A DNA stretch of 64,000 bases from Candidatus Tayloriibacteriota bacterium (GTDB lineage Bacteria; Patescibacteria; Paceibacteria; UBA9973; UBA6065), in assembly GCA_016215405.1 (NCBI GenBank), contig JACRJQ010000002.1, positions 122,144 to 186,143 of the forward strand. The letters run 5' to 3'. A program made the position numbers and the translations under genes. Within the stretch, counting starts at the first letter, position 1; every line of letters begins with the position of its first letter. Shown here in pieces: positions 27,855 through 37,100 of this stretch. The notes under the pieces are model-generated. The model was not told the origin of the DNA. It did no database searches and worked only from the letters and a program-made list of their open reading frames with translations.

Positions 27855-27980
27855 GCTGGGATAATGGGTTAATCCTTAACTTTCAATTATCAACCAATTA
27901 TTAATTAGAAATCACGAATTAATAACTGAAAATTAATTGCGGTTGATATTACCTTTTAATGGGAATTCCGCAACCGAGCG
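27855..27980. other. AT-rich non-coding interval
   Basis: A 126-nt stretch, far more AT-rich than its surroundings, with repeated AATTAAT/ATTAATT words and a GGTTGAT/ATCAACC inverted pair. No gene. A TTGCGG/CCGCAA pair with T-rich sequence may terminate the nusB-NUDIX gene. Confidence 0.5.
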
Positions 27981-28880
27981 CTATTTCTTCGGGATGAGCT
28001 TTATCGCCTTCGCCATGATCGGCATCATGTCGTCGTAGAAATTAAGCTCTCCTATCTCGCCTGCCTTAAACCACTGCGCCTTGTCGAGCCCGCCGGTCTT
28101 TTTGAGGGTGAGAGGGCCGTAGGACGTCTCCGCGAGGAAATAGGTCACCTGCTTCCTGAGCTTTCCCTTTTCGGGATGGGTCGCCACGTATTCGTTCGCC
28201 GCGAGCTCTTTGAGGATCTTCACGTCGACGCCGATCTCCTCCTTTATCTTCCTTATGGTCCCAGCCTTCACGTCTTCGCCGTCTTCGAGGCCGCCCTTCG
28301 AGAGCGTCCAGCGGCCGAACACGTCATGCACCAAAGCGAGGTGTATCTCGCCTTCATGGCGGGAGAACACGACGGCTCCGCCGAGCTTTACGATCGGCAT
28401 CTTGTCGAACGGCACGTTGAACTTGTCGTCTTTCTTCTTCGACACCGCGTCCTTTCCCGGCTCTCCGAGCTCCTTGTAGACGGAGCCCAGGACGCCGTTC
28501 ACGAATTTGCCAGAATTCTCGCCGCCGAACGACTTTGCGAGCTCAATAGCCTCGTTGATGGCCACTTTCGCGGGCACTTCCTCCCTATCGGCGAACAAAA
28601 GCTCGTAGAGGCCGATCCTCAGCACGTTTCGATCGACGACGGAGATCTTGTCGAGCGGCCAATCAGGGGCCGCCTTGGTGATTATGGTGTCTATCTCCGG
28701 ACGCTTCTTGACGACGCCAGCGCCGAGCTCTTCCATGAACTTGATATCGGAGTTTCCTGAGGCGAATTCGGACGCGTTGCGGCCTATGGCATCAGAGAGG
28801 ATGCCGTCATTGTGGTCGCGGAAGTCCCACTCGAAGAGAGATTGCAGAACGACCGAGCGAGCAAGGTGCCTATTTGCCAT
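27981..28880 (-). CDS. NusB-NUDIX fusion protein
   Basis: 299 residues. The N-terminal 140 are NusB (MANRHLARSVVLQSLFEWDF; KISVVDRNVLRIGLYELLF at 78-96; AINEAIELAKSFGGENSGKF at 107-126), the RNA-binding antitermination factor that acts with S10. After a Lys-rich linker (145-155) comes a NUDIX fold (163-299). Its box starts at Gly196 and reads GGLEDGEDVKAG then TIRKIKEEIGV: the RE pair of the canonical box is RK here, while Glu214 and Glu215 are kept. The frame is continuous with no sign of a sequencing join. TATAAG lies 8 nt before the ATG. Confidence 0.92.
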   Translation of the reverse strand: MANRHLARSVVLQSLFEWDFRDHNDGILSDAIGRNASEFASGNSDIKFMEELGAGVVKKRPEIDTIITKAAPDWPLDKISVVDRNVLRIGLYELLFADREEVPAKVAINEAIELAKSFGGENSGKFVNGVLGSVYKELGEPGKDAVSKKKDDKFNVPFDKMPIVKLGGAVVFSRHEGEIHLALVHDVFGRWTLSKGGLEDGEDVKAGTIRKIKEEIGVDVKILKELAANEYVATHPEKGKLRKQVTYFLAETSYGPLTLKKTGGLDKAQWFKAGEIGELNFYDDMMPIMAKAIKLIPKK

Positions 28881-28990
28881 ACAACGTGCTTATATCGTTA
28901 AATTGCCTTAGCGTTACGGTATCCATACTACAACTACGTTCGAAAAGCGCAAGTTCGCCGCCGTGCCGGCGCCTGAGGCTTGTTTGCCTG

Positions 28991-29034
28991 CACGATAGAA
29001 AAAAGCAGCCTCTCGGCTGCTTTTTTCTATCGTG
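28991..29034 (-). terminator. 20-bp perfect-stem terminator after rpmF
   Basis: CACGATAGAAAAAAGCAGCC and its exact complement around TCTC. It overlaps the rpmF stop codon and has T-tracts on both strands. Confidence 0.85.
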
Positions 29035-29251
29035 CGGTCTGTGCCTCTTTCGCCTTCTTGGCCTTCTTCTGGGCCCTCTTATCGACGTCGATCGCTACGA
29101 TGCCTTTATATTTGCCCGTTATCGCCGACGCGCGGTGGCGGAGGTGGACTGTCCCCGTCTTCGAGTCTACGGTCAAAGCAGGATTCTTGAGCGCGTGATG
29201 AGAGCGCCTGTTTCCTGTATGAGACCGCGTGGATCGCATTCGTACTACCAT
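29027..29251 (-). CDS. rpmF: 50S ribosomal protein L32
   Basis: 74 residues. Recognised by VVRMRSTRSHTGNRRSHHAL and VHLRHRASAITGKYKG. The four zinc-binding Cys of classical L32 are absent, as in zinc-independent versions. A Lys/Ala-rich tail extends the C-terminus. The extended -10 TGCTATAGT lies 9 nt upstream of the ATG. It follows the prepilin/rnhB unit and ends at a very strong terminator. Confidence 0.85.
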   Translation of the reverse strand: MVVRMRSTRSHTGNRRSHHALKNPALTVDSKTGTVHLRHRASAITGKYKGIVAIDVDKRAQKKAKKAKEAQTAR

Positions 29252-29296
29252 AGGCCATGTACTATAGCAGAAGCCGCAAAAAAGGCAAATCGAGGC

Positions 29297-30112
29297 TTAC
29301 CTTCCCGCCAAGACCTCTCTGTTTCGGGCTTCTGCAAAGAGCCTTCCTACTTCAGAAGCGGTAAGTGTCTTCGCGTATACCCTCACTTCGTCGATAAGAG
29401 CGTTCGGACTATATGAACCGGCCGGAGACCGAGCGATGTTAAGGGCGCTCGAATTGTTCCAACTGTTGCCGCTCGAAGCCGACGTAGAGACGAGCTTGCC
29501 GTCGATATAGAGATACCTGGTCCCTCCGCTTACGACTCCGACGAAATGCTTCCACACGTTCGTGTCTCCTCCCTGCGCGATATAAGGCGCGTTCTGGGCA
29601 TTGTACGCGATGAACATAAAGCCGTTGCCGTTGAATCCATAAGACGGAGCCGCACCGTTAAGAAGACTATCCCCTTTATGCAAGAAAACCGCGCTCGCCG
29701 TGCTTCTCAGGTATATCCACATGGAGACGGTGAAGTTGTCGGCAAGGTCGAGAGAGGAGGAATCCGGCACGAGGACATAGCCTGCGCCGCTGACGTCGAG
29801 AGAGCAGCCTCGACCATACGGGGTATTAGCCGACCATGAATACGTGCCCGTAAGGGTGCCGATGTTCCCATTACCCGACCTGTCCGCCGCCACAGTGCCG
29901 GCGCACTCGTCGAAATCCCAAATCGCGGCCGCAGAGTCGCCCGCAGCGCGATGGACCCCCGAATCGAACTGCTTCCCTGCCGTCACCCTCGCCTTATCTC
30001 TCGCAGAGTTGAGAGACGAAAGGACCACGCTCGAGAGGAGCGAGATTATAGAGATCACCACGAGAAGCTCTATGAGCGTGAAAGCCTGCCTGTAGTTCGA
30101 ACGCTTGTTCAT
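29297..30112 (-). CDS. prepilin-like protein with a LamG domain (3)
   Basis: 271 residues. The leader is longer than in the paralogues (MNKRSNYRQAFTLIELL), with cleavage expected before Phe11. The LamG domain (about 75-260) has CSLDVSGAGYVLVPDSSSLDL, FTVSMWIYLRS, WKHFVGVVSGGTRYLYIDGKLV and IDEVRVYAKTL. Its ATG overlaps the rnhB stop codon by 4 nt (ATGA), so it is translationally coupled to rnhB. Probably a surface-exposed pilin-like adhesin; binding partner unknown. Confidence 0.88.
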   Translation of the reverse strand: MNKRSNYRQAFTLIELLVVISIISLLSSVVLSSLNSARDKARVTAGKQFDSGVHRAAGDSAAAIWDFDECAGTVAADRSGNGNIGTLTGTYSWSANTPYGRGCSLDVSGAGYVLVPDSSSLDLADNFTVSMWIYLRSTASAVFLHKGDSLLNGAAPSYGFNGNGFMFIAYNAQNAPYIAQGGDTNVWKHFVGVVSGGTRYLYIDGKLVSTSASSGNSWNNSSALNIARSPAGSYSPNALIDEVRVYAKTLTASEVGRLFAEARNREVLAGR

Positions 30113-30705
30113 AGGATCGCGGTTAGAAAGCTCTTTCGATGTAAGGGCGAGACGCCCTGCTTTTTGATCGCGAGGTAATGAGCATTCGTGCCGTATCCTT
30201 TATGGGCTTCGAATCCGTAATCAGGATAGGATACGGCCTGCTCTTCCATATACCTGTCCCGCGTGACCTTGGCCGCGATCGAAGCGGCGGATATCACAGG
30301 GACCTTCTCGTCGCCCTTTATTATGGTTTGCTGCGAGGCGAACTCTTTCGGCGCCCTAAGGGATCCGTCGAGGTATACGTCCGAAAGCTCCGGGTCGAGG
30401 CCCAAGGCGCCGAGCGCCTCTGACATGGCCTTCTCTATCGCCTTCGATATCCCTATGGCGTCTATCTCGAAAGCAGGTACGGACGCACAGGCGAAATCGA
30501 GCTTTCCTTGAGCCTTAAGCTCGGTGAGCTTAAGGAACCACGACTCTCTTTTTTTCTGCGAGAGCTTCTTGGAGTCCCGTATGCCCTCGAAAGACCTGAG
30601 ATCGAATCCCTCAGGCACCACACAGACGCCGACAGTGACCGGACCGGCCACAGGCCCGCGACCGACCTCGTCTATCCCTACCGCGCACCTGGAGCTTATG
30701 GGCAT
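30109..30705 (-). CDS. rnhB: ribonuclease HII
   Basis: 198 residues from the ATG at 30705. Removes RNA from RNA-DNA hybrids, including single ribonucleotides. The motifs GIDEVGRGPVAGP (10-22, Asp12 and Glu13 catalytic), YLDGSL (111-116) and AASIAAKVTRDRYM (140-153) are clear. It overlaps the preceding prepilin by 10 nt and the following prepilin by 4 nt, so it is translationally coupled into the pilin transcript. That is an odd place for a housekeeping nuclease. Confidence 0.96.
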   Translation of the reverse strand: MPISSRCAVGIDEVGRGPVAGPVTVGVCVVPEGFDLRSFEGIRDSKKLSQKKRESWFLKLTELKAQGKLDFACASVPAFEIDAIGISKAIEKAMSEALGALGLDPELSDVYLDGSLRAPKEFASQQTIIKGDEKVPVISAASIAAKVTRDRYMEEQAVSYPDYGFEAHKGYGTNAHYLAIKKQGVSPLHRKSFLTAIL

Positions 30706-31220
30706 GGATTCTTCTTTAAAGGGATCAGAATCTCGAAATCGTCTCCGCCTCCTGTGGCGCCGTCGGGACCATAGGACATGATGCCGTCTTGGCGGCAATC
30801 GTTCGCGCCTCCTTCGCCTTCGTTCTCGTCTATACCGTACGGAGAGCCCCAGGGGTCTCTGTCCATATTCGTAAGACCGGTGACGACGCCGTTCGTATTG
30901 GTCTGCACCGCGTTTCTCACCGCTATCCAATTCGTATAACAGGCGCCGGACGTCCCCGATACGACGCCGGAACAAGAGCACCTGCTGCAGGTCGTATTGT
31001 TCGACCCGCTGCCTGCCGATATCTGGACCAATGTCTTATTCGACTCGCCTTGGGCCACCGCTACAGCCTTCGCGAATTGAAGCATCTCCTGACGCGCTTT
31101 CGATATCCTCGCCTTTGTCCTCGCCGCATTGAGCGAAGCGAGGACCACAGAGGAAAGGAGCGATATGATCGAGACGACCACGAGGAGCTCTATGAGGGTG
31201 AAGGCTCGCTTCTTATTCAT
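30696..31220 (-). CDS. GspG-like prepilin (1)
   Basis: 174 residues starting MNKKRAFTLIELLVVVSIIS. There is no LamG domain. The C-terminal half resembles major pseudopilins: RDPWGSPYGIDENEGEGG (about 120-137) followed by YGPDGATGGGDDFE, the acidic loop that binds calcium in GspG. Six Cys in the middle (TTCSRCSCSG, GACYTNW) plus one near the C-terminal CP could form disulfides. It has its own TATAAT 8 nt before the ATG. Overlaps rnhB by 10 nt. Confidence 0.88.
   Translation of the reverse strand: MNKKRAFTLIELLVVVSIISLLSSVVLASLNAARTKARISKARQEMLQFAKAVAVAQGESNKTLVQISAGSGSNNTTCSRCSCSGVVSGTSGACYTNWIAVRNAVQTNTNGVVTGLTNMDRDPWGSPYGIDENEGEGGANDCRQDGIMSYGPDGATGGGDDFEILIPLKKNPCP
31121..31193 (-). repeat. 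73-nt direct repeat, copy A (GspG-like prepilin N-terminus)
   Basis: Identical base for base to 32238-32310. It encodes part of the hydrophobic helix through ASLNAA. Confidence 0.95.
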
Positions 31221-31228
31221 ATAGAAAG

Positions 31229-31237
31229 ATTATAGCA
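31229..31237 (-). promoter_or_regulatory. extended -10 box of a prepilin gene
   Basis: TTTGCTATAAT on the minus strand, eight bases before the ATG at 31220. Confidence 0.65.
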
Positions 31238-31257
31238 AAGCGAACAAGGGCGGCCTT

Positions 31258-31788
31258 CTAGGGGCATTTTGGCGAAAGAGGGATGGTGATCGGACTCGCG
31301 ACGTCGTCGCCTCCTCCAGACGCGCCGTCCGGACCGACGGAATATATGGTATCCGACGCCGTGCAATTCCCTCCCTCGCCCTGATTCTCGTCTACGAGAT
31401 ATGGGCTCCCCCACGGATCTCGAGACATGTTGGCGAGCCCTGTGACGATGCCGTTCGTATTCGATTGCACCCCGTTGAGCACCGCTACCCAGTTGGTGTA
31501 GCAGATCCCGGTGCTTCCTCGCAGGTCTCCCGAGCACGAGGCTACGCACAGGCTGCAGTTAGGTACCGTGCTCCCGCCGTTCGACGACATGGTCATGAGC
31601 AATTTCGATGACTCCCCTTGAGCTATAGCGACCGCCTTTATGAAGGCAGCCATATCCTGTTTCGCCTTTGCTATCCCTGCCTTCGTCCTCGCCGCGTTAA
31701 GGGACGCGAGAGCGATACTCGAGAGAAGCGAGATTATAGAGACCACCACCAAAAGCTCGATAAGGGTAAACCCCTTTCCCCGTTCCAT
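31258..31788 (-). CDS. GspG-like prepilin (2)
   Basis: 176 residues starting MERGKGFTLIELLVVVSIIS. Same layout as its two neighbours: hydrophobic helix, NAARTKA, Cys-rich middle (PNCSLCVASCSG, GICYTNW), DPWGSPYLVDENQGEGG and VGPDGASGGGDD, ending KCP. It carries its own TTTTGCTATAAT box seven bases before the ATG, so it can be made independently of the upstream genes. The similarity to its paralogues suggests interchangeable major or minor pilins. Confidence 0.88.
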   Translation of the reverse strand: MERGKGFTLIELLVVVSIISLLSSIALASLNAARTKAGIAKAKQDMAAFIKAVAIAQGESSKLLMTMSSNGGSTVPNCSLCVASCSGDLRGSTGICYTNWVAVLNGVQSNTNGIVTGLANMSRDPWGSPYLVDENQGEGGNCTASDTIYSVGPDGASGGGDDVASPITIPLSPKCP

Positions 31789-31795
31789 AGATGCG

Positions 31796-31804
31796 ATTAT
31801 AGCA
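31796..31804 (-). promoter_or_regulatory. extended -10 box of a prepilin gene
   Basis: TTTTGCTATAAT on the minus strand, seven bases before the ATG at 31788. Confidence 0.65.
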
Positions 31805-31824
31805 AAACGAGCCTGAAAATAAGC

Positions 31825-32340
31825 CTACGGGCATTTCGCCGAAAGCGGGACCTCCTGCGTGATGTCGTCAGAATCTCCCCATATCCCGTTAGGGCCGACC
31901 GATCGCAAGCCATCCCTCGTAGCACACGCGCCGGCGCCACCCTCTCCCTGATTCTCATCGACAGCGTAAGGGCTTCCCCAAGGGTCGCGTGTAATATTGG
32001 TAATCCCTGCGAAGACCCCTCCGGTGTTCGCCTGAACCGTCGTAAGCACGTTTACCCACGCTGAATAACAGGTCCCCGTGTCTCCCATGAGATTTGCTCC
32101 CGTCCGACAGACGCAGTCGCTGCAAGTCGACCCTGTGATGGACAAGAGCGTCCTGAAACCCTCGCCTTGAGCGATCGATATAGCCTTCGCGACCTGATAC
32201 ATATCCTGCCTGGCTCTAGACGTCCGGGCCTTCTCCCTCGCCGCATTGAGCGAAGCGAGGACCACAGAGGAAAGGAGCGATATGATCGAGACGACCACGA
32301 GGAGCTCTATCAGAGTGAATGCTTTACGGCGACCCTTCAT
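31825..32340 (-). CDS. GspG-like prepilin (3)
   Basis: 171 residues from the ATG at 32340 (MKGRRKAFTLIELLVVVSII). Contains TCSDCVCRTG and GTCYSAW Cys segments, DPWGSPYAVDENQGEGG and VGPNGIWGDSDD, ending KCP. The ATG lies 7 nt after the stop of the LamG prepilin upstream, with no promoter between, so the two are cotranscribed. Its N-terminal 73 nt are identical to those of GspG-like prepilin 1, while the rest differs. Confidence 0.88.
   Translation of the reverse strand: MKGRRKAFTLIELLVVVSIISLLSSVVLASLNAAREKARTSRARQDMYQVAKAISIAQGEGFRTLLSITGSTCSDCVCRTGANLMGDTGTCYSAWVNVLTTVQANTGGVFAGITNITRDPWGSPYAVDENQGEGGAGACATRDGLRSVGPNGIWGDSDDITQEVPLSAKCP
32238..32310 (-). repeat. 73-nt direct repeat, copy B (GspG-like prepilin N-terminus)
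   Basis: Identical to 31121-31193. The 3' part of this segment (from CGATATGATCGAG) also matches the LamG prepilin at about 33083-33115. Confidence 0.95.
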
Positions 32341-32347
32341 TGAAATC

Positions 32348-33142
32348 TTATTTAAGCGATACAGTCTTAGTTGCCGGTGATTCGAGGGCGTAGATAGCCT
32401 CGATCTCAGAAGCGACGAGGCCCTTTTGGAAAGCGCGAACACTCGTCACCTTGCCTTGGAAATAATAGCCTCCCCCTTCGTTCTCGAGTCCTATCCAAAC
32501 CGCACCCGAGCCGCCACCGAAAGAGGCGCTCCCAGCTTCTTTGCCGTCGAGGTATATCTTGCCCGTGCCGCCCGAATAGACGTAGGCCATATGGTGCCAT
32601 TTCCCGTCCCACGCGTTCGTGCCGACCGCGACAGCGGAGTTGTATCCTCCGTCTTGGACGCCGACGTTGAGGCCTCCACAGTTCTTACCTACGTAAAAAT
32701 CGGTGCTCGCCCCGCCGAACAAGGCGCGATAGCAATCTCCCGCCCCGCCTTCGTATTTGTACCAGGCCATTATCGTGAAAGGATTCTGGTTCGATCGGCT
32801 CAGAGGAGTCGTCATATATTGCGTCGATCCGTTGAGGTTGATGGAATACCCCGTTCCCCACGGCGTGTCCGTAGACCAAGAGGGGCTCCCCACGAGCGTG
32901 CCTCCATTGCCGTTTCCCGACCTGTCCGCAACAGCCGTTCCCGAACCCTCAGAGAAATCCCAGAGGCCCAAAGCGAGCTCCCCCGCCACGCGATGGAGCC
33001 CTGCTTCAAAGGATCTCGCCGCGCCTATCCGCGCCTTTTCCCTCGCCGCGTTAAGCTGCGACAAGACCACGCTCGAAAGGAGCGATATGATCGAGACGAC
33101 CACGAGGAGCTCTATGAGGGTGAATGCTCTTCTATCTTTCAT
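32348..33142 (-). CDS. prepilin-like protein with a LamG domain (4)
   Basis: 264 residues starting MKDRRAFTLIELLVVVSIIS. The LamG domain (about 72-250) shows YSINLNGSTQYMTTPL, FTIMAWYKYEGG, GKWHHMAYVYSGG, KIYLDGKEAG and GKVTSVRAFQKGL. One Cys pair (GDCYRAL, KNCGG) lies within it. Its start overlaps the end of the upstream prepilin by 11 nt, so the two are translationally coupled. Probably surface exposed. Confidence 0.88.
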   Translation of the reverse strand: MKDRRAFTLIELLVVVSIISLLSSVVLSQLNAAREKARIGAARSFEAGLHRVAGELALGLWDFSEGSGTAVADRSGNGNGGTLVGSPSWSTDTPWGTGYSINLNGSTQYMTTPLSRSNQNPFTIMAWYKYEGGAGDCYRALFGGASTDFYVGKNCGGLNVGVQDGGYNSAVAVGTNAWDGKWHHMAYVYSGGTGKIYLDGKEAGSASFGGGSGAVWIGLENEGGGYYFQGKVTSVRAFQKGLVASEIEAIYALESPATKTVSLK

Positions 33143-33959
33143 AGGCGATGAGCTTTTGCGAGCCTTTCGTATAGAGCTCTTCTATCTTCGCTATCGAAAG
33201 GGCGTCTGAATATACGGAGACCTCGTCTATGAGGCCATTCCAAAGGAGGCCCGTGCTCCCCGAATAGTGCCTTCCGATGTAGAACTGATTTGTCGACAGA
33301 AGGGTCCATGTGATGTTCCCGGAATTGCTTATGAGCCTCCCGTCCTTGTACGCCATCACCTTGAGCACATTGCCCTGCCTTTGGACTACGCCGAATATCC
33401 ATTTTCCATCCATATCCGACCCGAGATCGATATAGACCCCTTCGTTCTCCGTGACCCCGACCCTCATTATCCCGAATTGGTTGGTATTATTCCTCATAGT
33501 CATGATCGCGGTATCGCTCGTGCCGACCGAATTCGAGAATACGGTCCCCCAAGTCGTCTGAGCGCTCCTCTTGAACCAAGCTGTGATGGTGAAATCGCCT
33601 GAGAAGGTGCCCGTAGGGATCGAACCGAGCAGATACGCGTTCGAGCCGTTGAAAGAGAGAGAAGAGCCCGTGCCAGAGACGGTATCGCTCGACCAAGCCG
33701 GCGATCCCTGGAAGGCGCCCGAGCTTCCATTCCTCGAAAGATCGCGAGCGCTCGTCCCCGAATTGTCGTCGAAATCCCATATGCCCCTCGCGTCTCCGCC
33801 GAGAGACCGATTGAACTGCGCCGAAAATCTCAACGCCGCTGCCTTCTGCGCTTTTGCTCGCGCGGAATTTATCGAGGCGAGCACGATAGACGACAAAAGC
33901 GATATGATCGATATCACGACGAGGAGCTCTATCAGTGTGAACGCGCGGCGAGGGACCAT
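33132..33959 (-). CDS. prepilin-like protein with a LamG domain (5), first gene of the cluster
   Basis: 275 residues from the ATG at 33959 (MVPRRAFTLIELLVVISIIS). The LamG domain (about 70-262) has SSLSFNGSNAYLLGS, FTITAWFKRSA, GKWIFGVVQRQG, KVMAYKDGRLI and IDEVSVYSDAL. CATAAT lies six bases before the ATG and drives the cluster towards lower coordinates. Homology is to the paralogues in this window; ligand unknown. Confidence 0.88.
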   Translation of the reverse strand: MVPRRAFTLIELLVVISIISLLSSIVLASINSARAKAQKAAALRFSAQFNRSLGGDARGIWDFDDNSGTSARDLSRNGSSGAFQGSPAWSSDTVSGTGSSLSFNGSNAYLLGSIPTGTFSGDFTITAWFKRSAQTTWGTVFSNSVGTSDTAIMTMRNNTNQFGIMRVGVTENEGVYIDLGSDMDGKWIFGVVQRQGNVLKVMAYKDGRLISNSGNITWTLLSTNQFYIGRHYSGSTGLLWNGLIDEVSVYSDALSIAKIEELYTKGSQKLIAYER

Positions 33960-34102
33960 ATCCCTATTATGCCACAGGGGGCAGGCCTCCATATTTCACA
34001 ATCCGCGGAGGCTTTTTAAGGCTAGATACTCTCTGCGATATGGCTTATACTGATGCCATGTGATCGATCGCAAGGCTCTGCCCTTGGCGTTCCACACCCT
34101 CT

Positions 34103-37100
34103 ATGTCTCGCTTCATCCACCTTCACACCCATTCCCACTACTCGCTTTTGGCCGCTTTGCCGAAGATCGAGGACTTGGTGAAGGCGGCGAAAGCCGACGG
34201 CGCCCCCGCGCTCGCGCTTACCGATAACGGAAATCTCTACGGCGCGATCGAGTTCTATAAGGAGTGCAAGAAAGCGGGCATCAAGCCCATCATCGGCGTC
34301 GACTTCTACGTCGCGCCGAGGACGCGCAAAGACAAGCAGTCAGGCATCGATTCTCGCCGGACGCGGCTCATCCTCCTCGCAAAGGACTATCAGGGATACA
34401 AGAACCTCATACAGCTCGTGACGAAAAGCTACCTCGAGGGCTTCTATTACAAGCCGAGGATAGACCGCGAGCTCATCGAGGCGCATAAAGATGGCCTCAT
34501 CGCGATAACTTCGGCATTCTCGGGCGACCTCACGCTCGCCCTCCAAGGAAACGACATTTCCAAAGCCGCCGAGATCGCAGAGGGGTACAAGAAGATATTC
34601 GGGTCCGACTACTACCTCGAGATAACGCACCATCCCGATATCGACGACCACGACACCCTCATGGAAAGGACGAAGGCGGTGGCAAAGAAGGCCGGAGTCC
34701 CTCTCGTCGCCGGAGGAAACGTCTACTATATAAAGCCTGAAGACAAACAGGCGCAGCAGACCTTGATGCTCGTGAACTCCTCGGGCGACGATCGCATATC
34801 CGACGACGATGTCGCGGACTTCTCATTCATCTCCGATGCTGCCGCTCAAGAGCGTTTCCGCGACACGCCCGAGGCCATCGCCAACGCGGAGAGGATCGCG
34901 AGCGAATGCAACCTGGAGATAGAGCTCGGAAAATGGGTCTTCCCGGACTTCAAGCTGCCCGCAGGCGAGACTCCCGACTCCGCCCTGCGCAAGGTCGTCT
35001 ACGAGGGCTTTGCTCGAAGAAAGATCGACCAGACGCCCGAGATCGTCAAGCGCGTCGAATACGAGCTCGAGGTCATAAAGAACAAGGGATATTCTCCTTA
35101 CTTCCTCATCGTGGCCGACCTCCTCGCCTACGCGCGATCGCACGGGATCCTCTCGAACATCAGAGGGTCGGTCTCGGGCTCCATGATCACCTACCTCTCC
35201 GGGATAACTAATATCGACCCCCTCGAATACGAGATACCCTTCGAGCGATTCCTCAATCCCGACAGGCCTTCGGCGCCGGATATCGATATGGATTACGCCG
35301 ATAATCGCCGCGACGAGATGGTGGATTACGCGCGCTCGAAATACGGCATCGAGAAAGTAGCCCAGATCGGAACTTTCGGCACCATGGCCGCGCGCGGCTC
35401 CGTGCGCGACGTCACCCGCGCCCTGGGATACTCCGTCGAGACGGGCGACAGGCTCGCCAAGCTCATACCTATGGGCTCTCAGGGCTTTCCTATGACGATC
35501 GACAAGGCGCTCGAAGACGTGGCAGAGCTGCGCGAGCTCTATCAAAAGGACGCCGACACGAAGCGCATCATCAACCTCGCGAAGAAGATCGAAGGGTGTG
35601 CCCGCCACATCTCCGTCCATGCCGCAGGCGTCGTCATAGCGCCTACCGAGCTCACCGATTTCACCGCGCTCCAGTACGACACCAAGGGTGAGCAGAAAAT
35701 CATCTCGCAATACGATATGTACTCCATCGAGGAGGCTGGCCTTCTCAAATTCGACTTCCTCGGCCTCAAGAACCTCTCGATCCTCGCCGATGTCATCGAC
35801 CGAATCGAGAAGATCGAGGGAAAGAAGGTCGACCGCGAGAGCGTGCCGATAGACGACAAGAAGACGTTCGAGATGCTCGCCCGAGGCGAGACCGAAGGCC
35901 TCTTCCAATTGAACGGCGACGGTATGACGAAATACCTCAAGGACCTCAAGCCTACGACCATCCACGATATAAACGCGATGGTGGCTCTCTATCGCCCGGG
36001 CCCGATCCAGTTCATCCCTCTCTATATCGACCGAAAGCACGGCCGGTCGCCTATCGAATACCCTGACCCAGCCCTCGAGCCGATCCTCAAAAAGACCTAC
36101 GGCGTCCTCGTCTATCAGGATGACCTCCTCATGATCGCTCACAAGATCGCCGGCTATTCATGGGGAGAGCTCGACAAGTTCCGCAAGGCCGTGGGAAAGA
36201 AGATCCCCGAAGAGATGGCCGCGCAGAAGGAGAAGTTCGTGAAAGGCTGCGTCGAGCACAGCAAATGGGCTCCGAAAAAGGCGAACGAGCTCTGGAAATG
36301 GATCGAGCCTTTCGCCGCGTACGGCTTTAACAAGGCCCACTCCGTCTCTTACGGCCGAGTCGCCTATGAGACCGCGTACTTCAAGGCGAACTACCCCGCG
36401 ATATACATGTCGGCGGTCCTTACCGCAGATTCGGGCGACGTCGAGAGGATCGGAGAGTCGATCGCCGAATGCAAACGCATGAACATCCCCGTCCTGCCTC
36501 CGTCCGTAAACGAAAGCTTCACGGCGTTCTCCGTCGTGCGAAAGGATGGCGAGCCCGACAGGATACGCTTCGGACTGACGACGATCAAGAACTTCGGCGA
36601 AGGGATCGCCCGCGCCATAATCCACGAGCGAAAAGCGAACGGAAGGTATAAGTCCCTTTCGGATTTCCTCTCGCGCATTCACGACAGGAACCTCAACAAG
36701 AAATCGCTCGAATCCCTCATAAAGGCGGGCGCCCTCGACGAATTCGCAGACCGCGCGGCCATGTACGGGAATATCGACAGGCTGCTCGAATACAACAAAG
36801 AGAAGGCAAAAACAGGCGGAGCTCAAGACTCCCTCTTCGGAGGCATGGGAGCGGGACACGATGATATCCGGCTCGATACGGTCGCGCCTATCACCAAGGC
36901 AGAGATGCTCCTATGGGAAAAGGAGCTCCTCGGCCTCTATATCTCAGGACACCCTTTGGATAAATACAAATCCGTTCTCGAGAAGCGCCCGGTACAGATT
37001 TCGACCGTCAAAGCGAAGGCGCTCAAGGAATTCGAAGAGACTCAAAAGGTCAAAGAGGATATGGTCGTCCTCGGCGGCATCATAGAAGAGGTGCGCGTCA

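Noticed and set aside
25409..33959. A CRISPR-like array or phage tail cluster
   Set aside because: The repeats are coding N-termini of prepilins, irregularly spaced by hundreds of bases; no cas or phage genes are present.
34823..36142. 439-codon open frame opposite dnaE
   Set aside because: Antisense to dnaE with no motif, promoter or terminator of its own.
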